Source: Planctomycetota bacterium
Lineage (GTDB): Bacteria > Planctomycetota > UBA1135
DNA: 64,000 nt
Direction of reading: 5' to 3'
Assembly (NCBI GenBank): GCA_030748415.1
Contig: JASMMA010000005.1
Coordinates: forward strand, 67,434 to 131,433
Position 1 is the stretch's first letter. The number at the start of each line of letters is the position of its first letter. A program made the translations under genes and the position numbers. Shown here piece after piece: positions 27,501 to 36,677 of the stretch. The notes below the pieces were generated by a model, which was not told where the DNA came from, did not search any database, and worked only from the letters and a program-made list of their open reading frames with translations.

Positions 27501-29330
27501 TTACTCTTCCTCAGAGTCGAAATAGCCTAAACCAGCAAGGTTCGCTTCGTCGCTTGCACTTTGTTTATCCAAACCTTCGTTTGTTTGGATGGTTGCGAGA
27601 AACTGATTAAGTTCCTCTCGTAGTTGGCTCAAAACCTGGGGATGGGATTGGGAGTAGTCTTCTTCACTCCAAGAGTCCGTTTTATAGAGGGATTCGACCC
27701 CTCCCATGGTTCTCACAAACTTCCACTCGCCTCGAAGCCAACCCTGCATTCGTTTTTCATCCAAGTTGCGTTGGAATCCTTCCATGTAAATACCGCGCTC
27801 AGGCAAATTTGCCCCACCAGCGTGAGGGACCAAATCATGTCCCTGAATCCCATCGGGGATTTCCATGCCAGCAAGGGATAGGAGTGTTGGCATAAGGTCT
27901 ACCTGGGCCGACGTGCCATTTAAGCGAACGGGTTTTACGCCTCCTGCAGGACGAATAACGCAAAAGATTTTCTGCGTCGCGTCAAACAATGAATAGTGGT
28001 GGTTCAACAAATGGCCACCTTCCCCAAAACACTCTCCGTGGTCGGAAAGAACAACAATAATCGTGTTCTGAAGGCCGGGGTCTTTATTCTCCAGCGTATC
28101 TATCAGGCGGCCGAGCAAACCATCGATTCGTTCAATTTCCCCTCGTTGGAGAATCCATTCCTCTTCAACTGAAGGGTCTTGCGCGTGCGCGCCAAGCGTT
28201 GCGCGCTCAAGCGCTCGGGTTCGATACGGTGATGGCGGATTGTACGGGTGGTGGGCATCGTAAAAATGAGCCCAAAGAAACGCTGGAGTATCACCAGTGC
28301 TTTGGTACCAACGCTCAGCGCGGCCTAAAGTGATTTCACCAGGCACATAGGAACTATCTGGAAGGAAGCCTCTTGGCAATACTCTTTCCGCAAGTTTGCA
28401 TGAAAAAGTAATCCCGGCCATTAGGGTCGTAAATGCGGATGCAATAGGCCGATCATCGTAAATATTAAAATCTCTACTAAAGCCAAAAGAGCCTCGAAGT
28501 GAGTAGCCTGAAACGAAGCCGCCCACTGCATATCCCTTGTTTTGGAGAATTTCAGGAAGACGAGGGATTTCAAGCTCTGGACCAGTTAAGCCATTGCTCC
28601 TCAATCCATGGGTTGGGGGATATAAACCCGAAAGCATGGTCGCGTGAGTCGGTGCAGTTATGTTTGAAACTGCATGCATTCCGTCAAAAACCCAGCCTTC
28701 CGAAGCAAGCAAGTCCAATTCGGGGGTATCCAAGCCCTCGCCGCCGTAAAGAGGAAGAGTGTCGGATCGAACCGTATCCCAAGTGACCAGAACAATGTTA
28801 GGTGACTCCTTGGAAGCCACCGCAGTCAATGGCGATGGCGTTAAATCAGAATCCGTGCCTTGAAAAACCATCATGACCCAGAAGAGTGGGAGAGCCACAA
28901 CTGTCCCAAGAACTTTTGGTTTGAGTGAATAACTCTCTTCTGCACCAGCCAGTACAAAACAGGCTCGGCGGTAGCAGTAAAAGGAAACAAAAAAACCAGG
29001 GAGAGACCAAATCCAATTCACACCTTCTGCACTTCCGACCCAAGCCCAATTCGATGGCATGATGCCCCCGAACAAGCGAAGAAGAAATAGCGGAATGAGA
29101 CCCAAAAAGTAAATTTGCTTCCAGGGGAAAGGTAGCCCTATCCGGCCTACAAGCAGGCCAAACAGCCAACCGCCCAAACCATAAATCACCATGGGCGCAA
29201 AGGGGCCCACCAAATAAAACATGATGTTGTCAACCACCTCGTTCTTGAGAGCAAAAACAAGGCCCGCTTCAAAGGCACCGTATGCCCAGCCAATCAAAAG
29301 ACCAATCGCGCCGCTTTTTCCCGTGCTCAT
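27501..29330 (-). CDS. Membrane-anchored sulfatase-like hydrolase/transferase, Thr type (copy B)
   Basis: 609 aa with four or five N-terminal membrane segments, the first carrying GWAYGAFEAGL. The catalytic domain begins at the NIVLVTWDTVRSD block. The nucleophile position is T225 (NITAPTHATMLSG), and the ligand pair is in VVLSDHGECFGE followed by NHHYSLF. The tail ends AGLGYFDSEEE. It is clearly paralogous to copy C, sharing long blocks such as YPPTHGLRSNGL and the QRGEIE helix, and lies 32 nt downstream of it. Substrate unknown. Neighbouring EPS genes suggest a phosphorylated surface glycan or lipid. Confidence 0.85.
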   Translation of the reverse strand: MSTGKSGAIGLLIGWAYGAFEAGLVFALKNEVVDNIMFYLVGPFAPMVIYGLGGWLFGLLVGRIGLPFPWKQIYFLGLIPLFLLRLFGGIMPSNWAWVGSAEGVNWIWSLPGFFVSFYCYRRACFVLAGAEESYSLKPKVLGTVVALPLFWVMMVFQGTDSDLTPSPLTAVASKESPNIVLVTWDTVRSDTLPLYGGEGLDTPELDLLASEGWVFDGMHAVSNITAPTHATMLSGLYPPTHGLRSNGLTGPELEIPRLPEILQNKGYAVGGFVSGYSLRGSFGFSRDFNIYDDRPIASAFTTLMAGITFSCKLAERVLPRGFLPDSSYVPGEITLGRAERWYQSTGDTPAFLWAHFYDAHHPYNPPSPYRTRALERATLGAHAQDPSVEEEWILQRGEIERIDGLLGRLIDTLENKDPGLQNTIIVVLSDHGECFGEGGHLLNHHYSLFDATQKIFCVIRPAGGVKPVRLNGTSAQVDLMPTLLSLAGMEIPDGIQGHDLVPHAGGANLPERGIYMEGFQRNLDEKRMQGWLRGEWKFVRTMGGVESLYKTDSWSEEDYSQSHPQVLSQLREELNQFLATIQTNEGLDKQSASDEANLAGLGYFDSEEE

Positions 29331-29362
29331 TTCAGAATTCTAACCTCCCTAAAGGGTAAGCC

Positions 29363-31126
29363 CTATTCATCATCCTCAAAGTAGCCCAAGCCTTGCATAG
29401 CGGCTTCTTCTGAACTCGAAAGTTCTCCTGCGGCACCAGTTCGCACGACAATGGACTCTAGAAATGACTCGAGCTTGCCTCGCATTGTGGCTAAGACCTC
29501 AGGCTCTTTGGAGGCGAAATTATTTGTTTCTCCCAAACTTCGGCGATACAAGAATTCTTCCCCCTTGAGGTTTCGGACAAACTTCCAATCACCTTCAACC
29601 CACCCCTCCATCCGGTCTTCCCCAAGCCGCTCTTGGTAGGCCTCCATGTATAAGCCCCGGGTGAGAGTCCTATCTTCCGGAGACAAAAGGTTATCTCCTT
29701 GAAAATCGGATATCGATTCCAGGCCAGCAAAGCCCATAATTGTTGGAGCAAGATCGACATGACTTGCAAGTGTGGGCTGAGTGGTCAGTTCCGAGCCCGG
29801 AAAAGTCAGGATTGCGGGAACATGTTGAGTTGCGGAATAGAGACTCGTTTCATGTTCGAGGTGAATTCCACCCTCACCAAAACACTCGCCATGATCGGCA
29901 ACAACAATGACTGCCGTATTCGCAAGTTCGGGATCTTTTTCAGACAAGGAAGCGAGTAACTCACCTAGCAAATCATCAAGAAGTTCTATCTCTCCTCTTT
30001 GTAGGACAAGGGCTTCTTCGTCTTCAGGGGAGACCGCGTGTGGGCCTTCCGCTTTTCGGGCGATAGCTCTTTTGCGATAAGCTTCTGGTGGGTCATAGGG
30101 GCCATGAGCATCAAACAAATGAACCCACATAAAGGTCGGACCGCTTTGCTTTTTATACCAGTCGGTAGCTCGTGAGACCGTTGTGGCGCCTTGAACAGAA
30201 AGGGTGCCTCTGAGGCTTTCGGGCAAAAATAAGCGAGCAATCGACGAGGAAAAGCGCATGATCTGAGCAAACTGCTGGCCTGCTGACGATTCCGGACGCT
30301 GGTCGAAATATTCAAAACCGCGGGCAAAACCAAATTTTGCGTGAACGGGTAGTGCAGAGACAAACGCGCCGGTGTGCCAACCCGCGTCGCGCAATTGCTG
30401 CGGCAAATTTTGAATCCCTGTTTCTGGGGCAGTCAATCCATTGCTTCGCAATCCATGACTTGGTGGATACATGCCCGTCAACATACTCATATGAGAAGGA
30501 GCCGTAATGGAAGCCACAGCTTGAAAATCTCGCACCACAACTCCCGCAGTTGCGAGACGCTCAAGATTAGGTGTATCTAATCCTGCTCCACCATAGAGAG
30601 GAAGTGAATCTGCCCGAACAGTATCCCAAGTGACGAGAACAACATTCTTTTCACTTTTCACTTCTTGGGTAGGGCCATCCCCTTCCCTGGGCTTTTCCAA
30701 GGCAAGATGCAATCCGAGCCATATCAAGAAAGGAGCAAGCGCATTGAACTTCCCTAGCCAAATGGCCGCCCGTGGAGGTTCAGGCCGTATCGACAGAAAC
30801 CACAAGGCGAGGGAGGCAATGCCGCCCAATCCAACAAAAGAAAGATGGGAAGTAACCGGTAATCCGCGGCGGCGAAGTAGAAAAATAAGGCCTGCCAAAC
30901 CAAACCAGTAAAGCCATTTCCATGGCAACCGCTTTCCCTGGCTCCCTAATACGGCTGCCACAACCCAAGCGATAAGACCGTAGAAGCAAAGTGCCGAGAG
31001 GGGAACCAAAAAGAAAAGGGATGGACTTCCTAAATGGCCTGTATCCGTCAGAACACAGCCCGCCTCAAAGGCACCTAGTGCCCATCCGGTTAGAACGGCT
31101 CGCCTTTCCTCGATTCCTCTTTCCAC
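29363..31126 (-). CDS. Membrane-anchored sulfatase-like hydrolase/transferase, Thr type (copy C)
   Basis: 587 aa. The first membrane segment has GWALGAFEAGCV, and three or four more follow before a catalytic domain with NVVLVTWDTVRAD. T208 (SITAPSHMSMLTG) occupies the nucleophile position, and VVADHGECFGEGG with LEHETSLY supplies C-terminal ligands. The tail reads QGLGYFEDDE. It is the first gene of a two-gene minus-strand unit with copy B and probably arose with it by tandem duplication. It diverges from the UspA gene. Confidence 0.85.
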   Translation of the reverse strand: MERGIEERRAVLTGWALGAFEAGCVLTDTGHLGSPSLFFLVPLSALCFYGLIAWVVAAVLGSQGKRLPWKWLYWFGLAGLIFLLRRRGLPVTSHLSFVGLGGIASLALWFLSIRPEPPRAAIWLGKFNALAPFLIWLGLHLALEKPREGDGPTQEVKSEKNVVLVTWDTVRADSLPLYGGAGLDTPNLERLATAGVVVRDFQAVASITAPSHMSMLTGMYPPSHGLRSNGLTAPETGIQNLPQQLRDAGWHTGAFVSALPVHAKFGFARGFEYFDQRPESSAGQQFAQIMRFSSSIARLFLPESLRGTLSVQGATTVSRATDWYKKQSGPTFMWVHLFDAHGPYDPPEAYRKRAIARKAEGPHAVSPEDEEALVLQRGEIELLDDLLGELLASLSEKDPELANTAVIVVADHGECFGEGGIHLEHETSLYSATQHVPAILTFPGSELTTQPTLASHVDLAPTIMGFAGLESISDFQGDNLLSPEDRTLTRGLYMEAYQERLGEDRMEGWVEGDWKFVRNLKGEEFLYRRSLGETNNFASKEPEVLATMRGKLESFLESIVVRTGAAGELSSSEEAAMQGLGYFEDDE

Positions 31127-31211
31127 AAGCGAAGTTTAGCAACATCCCCCTACTAAGCCAAGATTTGGCGTCTTGCAAAAACCTGAAAAAAGCTTAACTA
31201 CTACTAGAGCC

Positions 31212-31658
31212 ATGAAATGGAAACACATCCTCGTGACGACGGATTTATCCGAAGAGTCGGGGCGTGCCTTCGGTCCCATTGCTGAACTTGCAAAGGAATC
31301 CGGCGCCAAAATCACGCTCCTCCATGTTCTGGTGGATTTGAGAGTTGCTCCTGTGAGCGCCCCTCTTGCACCCCCAGTTTCTGTTCCTGATTTGGACGAA
31401 GAAATGGCGGCCGCTCAAAAACGATTGGCTATTGAGCGGAGCCGGTTTGGAAATGAACTTGATGTAAATACCGATGTTGTTCTTGGGGAAGACATTCCGA
31501 GAGCCATTGCGAAGTGGGCAAAAACTCATTCGGTGGAACTCATTGCTCTCTCTACTCACGGTCGATCGGGATTCAAGAGAATGATTTTGGGAAGTGTTGC
31601 GGAAGCCATCCTGCATCACGCCCATGTTCCAGTCCTTTGTTTCCCTAAGCCCGAGTAG
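31212..31658 (+). CDS. Universal stress protein, UspA family
   Basis: 148-aa cytoplasmic protein starting at ATG 31212 (MKWKHILVTTDLSEES). The nucleotide-binding loop appears as STHGRSGFKRMILGSVAEAI, matching the G2xG9xG(S/T) pattern of ATP-binding Usp proteins, and the chain ends in the typical HVPVLCF strand. The family acts in stress and starvation survival, but the precise role here is unknown. Its end overlaps the convergent peptidase gene by 14 nt. Confidence 0.93.
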   Translation: MKWKHILVTTDLSEESGRAFGPIAELAKESGAKITLLHVLVDLRVAPVSAPLAPPVSVPDLDEEMAAAQKRLAIERSRFGNELDVNTDVVLGEDIPRAIAKWAKTHSVELIALSTHGRSGFKRMILGSVAEAILHHAHVPVLCFPKPE

Positions 31659-33069
31659 CGGCGTCAAGAACCTCGGCCACGCATGCGGTCAGTTTTTTAG
31701 CTGTCGGCAAGTGGATGAACTCGTTTGGCCCATGAGCGTTGGATTGCGGGCCTAAGACCCCTGTTATCAAAAACTGGGCCTGCGGGAACTTGTCGCCCAG
31801 CATTCCCATAAAGGGAATCGTTCCACCTTCCCCCATCCATGCAGGGGGATTCCCAAAATGTCGATTTGAACTATCGGTGAGTGCACTTTCAAGCCAACCC
31901 ACCAGAGGTGATGCATTCCACCCATTGGCGCCTTTCTCAGGGACAAAGCTCACTTCTGCGGAGTACGGGGTATTGCCTTGGATAATGTCCTGAAGCTCTT
32001 TCGTGCAGGCGCTCCAATCAGCAGTCGGTGGCAACCGGAAAGATAGTTTGACTGAAGTAGAAGGCCGAAGAACATTACCTGCGGTTGAAAGAGGTGGCAG
32101 GCCGCCCATCCCGGTAACAGACAGTGTGGGCGCCCAAGTCCGCGCTAATACTTGATTCGCACCGCCCGCTGTCATGGGTGTTGCGTTTTCAACGAAAGGA
32201 TACTGGGACCATGTAGATTCCCCCATGACCTCTGCAACATTTTCAGCTTGGCGGTTGCGCTCTTCAGGTACTTCAACATGAAAACAATCTAGGAGAATGC
32301 GTCCGGTTTGTGGGTCTTCGATGCGATCCAACAACATTCGGAGGATTCGAAAACTAGACGGAACGATTCCGCTGGCATCTCCACTGTGGACCCCCTCTTT
32401 TAAAATTCTGACTTTCAAATCTCCAGCTACCATTCCTCGTAAAGAGGTCGTGCTCCAAAGGCGCTCGTAATCGCCAGCACCGGAATCCAAACAAACAACC
32501 AGACCAACATGGCCAAGGCGGTCCGATAAGTGCTCGATATAGGCAGGCAAATCAGGAGAACCACTTTCTTCGCTCGCCTCAATAAGAACAACGCACCTTG
32601 GGTGTTTGCCGCCGTGTTTCTGAACGGCTTCAATCGCCGCCAAAGATGCGAATGCAGCATAACCATCATCGGCTCCGCCACGGCCATAAAGCTTGTCCTC
32701 TTCAAGAACTGGCTTCCACGGGCCGAGGTCTTCGCGCCACCCTTTCATTTCAGGCTGTTTATCAATATGCCCGTACATCAGAACGCTGTCGCCTGGCTCA
32801 CCAGGTATTTCCATCAAAATGAGTGGAGTCCTTCCGGGCAAGCGAACAACTTCAACCGAAAGCCCTGCAATCGGGCGCTTGCGGCACCAAGCTTCGACTT
32901 GCTGGACAGCGGCCTCAATATGACCAGCCCCTTCCCAATCAGAATCAAAAAGGGGGGAAAGGGCGGGGATTCGAATGTAATCAGACAGCTGGGGAATGAT
33001 TTCATCTTCCCATATGGAATCCACCCAGGTTGAAAGAGTGGTTGTGTCGAGGTTTGAGGGGTCGCTCAT
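31645..33069 (-). CDS. M20 family metallopeptidase (dipeptidase-like)
   Basis: 474 aa from ATG 33069. The dinuclear zinc site is complete: His in MYGHIDKQPE, bridging Asp in GRGGADDGYA, catalytic and metal Glu in IEASEESGS, Asp in CLDSGAG and His in PNEFIH near the end. A dimerisation lid domain sits between about 215 and 375. It resembles cytosolic dipeptidases and carnosinase-like M20 enzymes. It would hydrolyse short peptides, perhaps those imported by a peptide transporter like the one at 10-12 kb. There is no signal peptide. Confidence 0.92.
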   Translation of the reverse strand: MSDPSNLDTTTLSTWVDSIWEDEIIPQLSDYIRIPALSPLFDSDWEGAGHIEAAVQQVEAWCRKRPIAGLSVEVVRLPGRTPLILMEIPGEPGDSVLMYGHIDKQPEMKGWREDLGPWKPVLEEDKLYGRGGADDGYAAFASLAAIEAVQKHGGKHPRCVVLIEASEESGSPDLPAYIEHLSDRLGHVGLVVCLDSGAGDYERLWSTTSLRGMVAGDLKVRILKEGVHSGDASGIVPSSFRILRMLLDRIEDPQTGRILLDCFHVEVPEERNRQAENVAEVMGESTWSQYPFVENATPMTAGGANQVLARTWAPTLSVTGMGGLPPLSTAGNVLRPSTSVKLSFRLPPTADWSACTKELQDIIQGNTPYSAEVSFVPEKGANGWNASPLVGWLESALTDSSNRHFGNPPAWMGEGGTIPFMGMLGDKFPQAQFLITGVLGPQSNAHGPNEFIHLPTAKKLTACVAEVLDAATRA

Positions 33070-33117
33070 TTCAACTAAGCATAACGATGAGCTAATGGAA
33101 AGATTTAGAATGCAGCG

Positions 33118-33717
33118 ATGAGCGAAAACATCCCTCCCGTTCCAAATCCCCAAGCCCCGCCACCGCGCCGCGGATGCTTGTTTTGGTCTGCATCAGGCTG
33201 TTTGGTTTTTGCCATCATCGCCGCCATTTTGATTTGGTGGCTGAGGTCCTTCATGGAAGATCACCTCATCACGGACCCAGAACAAGCTACGATTGTTGCC
33301 GAAGGCATCGTTCCCATTACGCTTCCGGAGGGCATGAGTTTTGAACAGGCCTTCTCCTGGGATGAAACGCAAGCAGCGTGGGGCGTCGAGCCTGACTCGC
33401 CCAATAGCACGCTGGTTGTTTTCGTATTTCAAACCGATGAAGAGGGCGCCGAAGAAGATTCCTTCCTGAAGGGATTTGAGCAATCGCGTAAGCGCGGCGA
33501 TGACGCTGACTTCCTTCGAATAGAAGATTTCGATTTCCGTGGGGAAACAATCCAAGTATCTGTGTCGGAATATTCAGACGGGAGCTTCGAGTATGCCGTT
33601 TTACTTCCAGCAGAATCCACGGTGACAGGGATGATTTTCATGGGCCCACCCGAGACCACTACCCATGAGTGGGTTCAAGGGATTTTGGATACTGCACCGA
33701 GCCCGACTGGCAAGTAA
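33118..33717 (+). CDS. Single-pass membrane protein of unknown function
   Basis: 199 aa. A Pro-rich cytoplasmic N-terminus precedes one membrane helix (about residues 22-43, CLFWSASGCLVFAIIAAILI region). The rest is an acidic extracytoplasmic domain of alternating predicted strands, rich in Glu/Asp, ending in TAPSPTGK. I recognise no family or motif. It diverges from the M20 gene over 48 bp and converges on the GHMP kinase-like gene 5 nt away. A real gene is supported by the clear topology and by the lack of a credible alternative frame. Confidence 0.7.
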   Translation: MSENIPPVPNPQAPPPRRGCLFWSASGCLVFAIIAAILIWWLRSFMEDHLITDPEQATIVAEGIVPITLPEGMSFEQAFSWDETQAAWGVEPDSPNSTLVVFVFQTDEEGAEEDSFLKGFEQSRKRGDDADFLRIEDFDFRGETIQVSVSEYSDGSFEYAVLLPAESTVTGMIFMGPPETTTHEWVQGILDTAPSPTGK

Positions 33718-33722
33718 GGCAG

Positions 33723-35288
33723 TTACTTCGTAGTTGACTTTGCCGGCTTTTTGCCTTCTTCGGAACCAACAGTTTCATCATCAACGGCATGGGCAGGTTC
33801 CAATACGCCCTCCCACCAGCTGCGGAGCACACCACCATCATCGGAGCCGATAATCACCGTTCCATCTTTGCAGTCGGGATGTTTTTCCGTGAACTCCTCC
33901 ACCATTAAGCGTAAATCTTGGCGTGCCGATTGGTGAACCAATGCGGCAAATACAGAGCACCCACCGGCAAGGGTCATTCGCATTCCAAACATTCCACCTT
34001 TGCGACCAGACTCGTTAAAGAGTTTGAAAAACTCACTCATGGGAGAAAGATCAAGGCCACATTTCTCTTTAAACGACCGTTGAGAAGAGCCCAAGCAGCG
34101 ACCTGCCTCGGCAAGGTAGGTTTCTCGCATGGTTCTAGAGAAGTCGTTTAGGTTCGCCACCAAACGGCGCGAACGGCCAGACTCTCGGCATTCGTGTTCT
34201 GCATTTGCGCGAAGGCGGTAAGTAAAGCTTGGGTCAACAAGAGTGCTCAGCTCCTTCGCATCAGACTTCCGGCGGAACTTCTTGAGCCAAGATTCGCCCT
34301 TCTCGCTCGCGGGAACATGTCCCCGAAGCCCACCCTCAAAGGCAGGCGGGGCAACTTGACCCCATCCCCCATACTCGGGTGATTTTTGCGCTTGCATTTC
34401 AGCATTAAGATGCGACATGGCCATCGCTGCACCCGTTTGGTGTCGCTGGCGAACTTCAGGTGAAATAGTTTCCTCAAACCCCAAATCTACTGCAGCAAAT
34501 GAGCACTGAGGTGGGACGGGTATCCACTGCATGTCAGGATCAGCACCATGTTCAATTTGGAGGGCGCAATCAACACGACCCAATGAACTGGTCAGCACAT
34601 CAGTCATGGGGATAGGATCATCCAGTACTTCGGCAAACCCTTGGGCAACTGCGCGCGCAACCAAAATACCATCCACGCGCTTTTTAGAAAGTCCGGTGGA
34701 GCCCTTCAATGCGAGGGCTAAGGAAACTCCAAAAGCAGCGCGCTCTCCATATCCAATTCCCTCCGGAACGCGGCTCCAAATCAAAATATCGAAGCCTTTC
34801 TTGGGAGTATTCAGTTGGCGGGTGCGACGCAATCCCAGCATGACTGCAAGAACCCGCATCATCCAGAGGTCCTCTGGCTCAGAGAAAATCTGCTTCAAGA
34901 CGGCCATGCTTCGCGGCGGGCCTTTGCGGGTGTAAAGGGTGTCAATGTCCCCCTCCCACAGGCGATCTCCGCCCCAAGAATCTGGAAGTAGGCTTCGAAT
35001 CCGGATTTTCCGGTCTTCTCGGTTCTGGATAGCAGTGTAAACCGACCGAGAAATCGGCATTGACAAAGTAACCGTACCCGGGGCCTCGGTTGGGCCACCC
35101 AGGATTTTCAGCCGACCAGGTGCCCTCGACATCCAAAGAGGTTTATCAAGTTGAAGCCACCCCTCAGCCTCGCTAGCTAGGAGGGCAGAAAAGGGGAGGA
35201 AGGAAGCAGGTAGGGCGGGCTCAGGCACGAAATTAGCGCAGATTTTAGCCCCTTCTTTCTCTGAGGCAATACGGAAGACTAATGACAT
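33723..35288 (-). CDS. GHMP-kinase superfamily protein, galactokinase-like but degenerate
   Basis: 521 aa from ATG 35288. The arrangement follows galactokinase: SRAPGRLKILGGPTEAPG near residue 50, VPEGIGYGERAAFGVSLALAL near 175, and GMRMTLAGGCSVFAALV near 450. The GEHTDY sugar-binding box reads GGPTEAPG, and the Ser-rich phosphate loop (GLSSSA in kinases) reads GYGERA, so normal kinase chemistry seems unlikely. A Ser/Glu/Lys-rich tail follows. It might bind a sugar as a regulator or have changed substrate. The start could also be at 35354 with a longer leader. Confidence 0.7.
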   Translation of the reverse strand: MSLVFRIASEKEGAKICANFVPEPALPASFLPFSALLASEAEGWLQLDKPLWMSRAPGRLKILGGPTEAPGTVTLSMPISRSVYTAIQNREDRKIRIRSLLPDSWGGDRLWEGDIDTLYTRKGPPRSMAVLKQIFSEPEDLWMMRVLAVMLGLRRTRQLNTPKKGFDILIWSRVPEGIGYGERAAFGVSLALALKGSTGLSKKRVDGILVARAVAQGFAEVLDDPIPMTDVLTSSLGRVDCALQIEHGADPDMQWIPVPPQCSFAAVDLGFEETISPEVRQRHQTGAAMAMSHLNAEMQAQKSPEYGGWGQVAPPAFEGGLRGHVPASEKGESWLKKFRRKSDAKELSTLVDPSFTYRLRANAEHECRESGRSRRLVANLNDFSRTMRETYLAEAGRCLGSSQRSFKEKCGLDLSPMSEFFKLFNESGRKGGMFGMRMTLAGGCSVFAALVHQSARQDLRLMVEEFTEKHPDCKDGTVIIGSDDGGVLRSWWEGVLEPAHAVDDETVGSEEGKKPAKSTTK

Positions 35289-35466
35289 GAAGAATGGGCC
35301 TAAACTACTTTGAATAAGGCGGTTATGACACACGCCCCGCTCCGACAATTCCACGGATGTTTGAAAGCGCCCATTTGACCCTAAATCCAGCCGCCAAGTG
35401 CCTCAATTATCGGGTATCCTTCTTGCAGTCGGGCCCTAAAAAGGACTCCGATAACTCTTTCCCCAA
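35289..35466. other. Divergent intergenic region
   Basis: 178 bp between the GHMP-like gene and the haem-motif lipoprotein gene. It must carry divergent promoters. I found no convincing promoter hexamers, hairpin or RNA gene. A short open frame starting at 35357 overlaps the lipoprotein gene in another frame and is not credible. Confidence 0.3.
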
Positions 35467-36672
35467 ATGCGCATTTCCACGACTCCCATTCTCCTTTCGG
35501 TCCTTCTGGCCGTCTTCCCCGCTTGCATTGGAACTGATGGCCCAGGTTCTGGCTCCTCAGGTTCTGGGGCAAGTTCTGGCGGAAATATTGGACCAGGCTT
35601 TGACGGCATCACTCTTGCGGACGCCCTCAGCACAAGCACGGTTTCTCTTTCCTGGCCCCAAGCGGTCGGCGCCAGCCCTGCGGCTTCCGCAAATGTGAAA
35701 TACCACATTTATCGCGGATCAACTGCCGCCGAAGCTCAACTTGATTCCTCTTTCATCGCTTCAACCAGCCCTGGTATTACGACTTTTGTTGACACCGGCC
35801 TCGAAGGGTTCGAATTTTCCACCCTTTTCTACCGCGTGACTGCCGAAGATGCTGAAGGCGCGCTCACGGACAGCATGAAAGTTGCATCTGCTCGCCTCCC
35901 ATCACCCTACTCGGCGGGCTCTCAACTTTACTCTCCTACCATTGAAGATTTGTGGCAAACGGCTGAGCCCAACGGCTCTAGCCAAACATGCGCAACATGC
36001 CACACTAGCGGAAACAGTCTCGACATGAGCTCTTATCAGAGCCTTCTCGCTTCCGCTTCTTTCATCGTTCCTTACGACGGCGAAACTACTTGGAACGAAT
36101 TTGTCCTCGGCTTCGTGGACAACCCAATATCCCACTTTGGATATTGGTCAGACCCTTCGCTCGTTCTTGCAATCAAGGACCCACTTTCTTCATGGATTAA
36201 TGAAGGAGCCCTTGAGTTTGGTGATAACACTCCTCCTGTTTTCCAGTTTGACAACATTGAAAATGCTGGAAAATATTTCGGAGAAACTGGTCCCTTCTTT
36301 GGTGAAATGACCGTGAGTTGGTTCAACGCTTCTGACCCCGAATCATTGCCCCTGTCAGGCGACCCTACGGGGCAGTTGGAGTACCATGTTTACGCTGGTC
36401 TCACTAGCGACACAATTGATTGGCTCAATCCGATTAATCTCCAAGGCGAAGGCACCAACCCATATTACAAGGAACTCTTTTCCACTGGTGCCGACTTGAT
36501 GTCTTACACATTCGCATGGCCTGACAATCGTTGCGTTGCCATTATTCGCGCACTTGATGCCTCTGGTCGTGCGGAGACCTTTGTTGACCCTGCAAACCCA
36601 ACTACCGAAGAACTTAAGCTTCGTTGGCGCAACATGTCAATAAACGAAAAGGAAATCGTAATCGACCGATAA
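35467..36672 (+). CDS. Lipoprotein with FN3-like domains and a single CxxCH haem motif
   Basis: 401 aa. The lipobox sits in LLAVFPAC with Cys at about residue 20, followed by a Gly/Ser-rich linker. FN3-like strands are seen at about 78-125 (KYHIYRGSTAA) and again near 300 (EYHVYAGLTSD). Between them, CATCH near residue 176 is a c-type haem attachment motif. It may be an outer-membrane-tethered monohaem protein involved in electron transfer or in sensing. No Met ligand is obvious, and no cytochrome maturation gene is in the window. Its end lies 5 nt from the convergent copy D. Confidence 0.72.
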   Translation: MRISTTPILLSVLLAVFPACIGTDGPGSGSSGSGASSGGNIGPGFDGITLADALSTSTVSLSWPQAVGASPAASANVKYHIYRGSTAAEAQLDSSFIASTSPGITTFVDTGLEGFEFSTLFYRVTAEDAEGALTDSMKVASARLPSPYSAGSQLYSPTIEDLWQTAEPNGSSQTCATCHTSGNSLDMSSYQSLLASASFIVPYDGETTWNEFVLGFVDNPISHFGYWSDPSLVLAIKDPLSSWINEGALEFGDNTPPVFQFDNIENAGKYFGETGPFFGEMTVSWFNASDPESLPLSGDPTGQLEYHVYAGLTSDTIDWLNPINLQGEGTNPYYKELFSTGADLMSYTFAWPDNRCVAIIRALDASGRAETFVDPANPTTEELKLRWRNMSINEKEIVIDR

Positions 36673-36677
36673 GGTCT

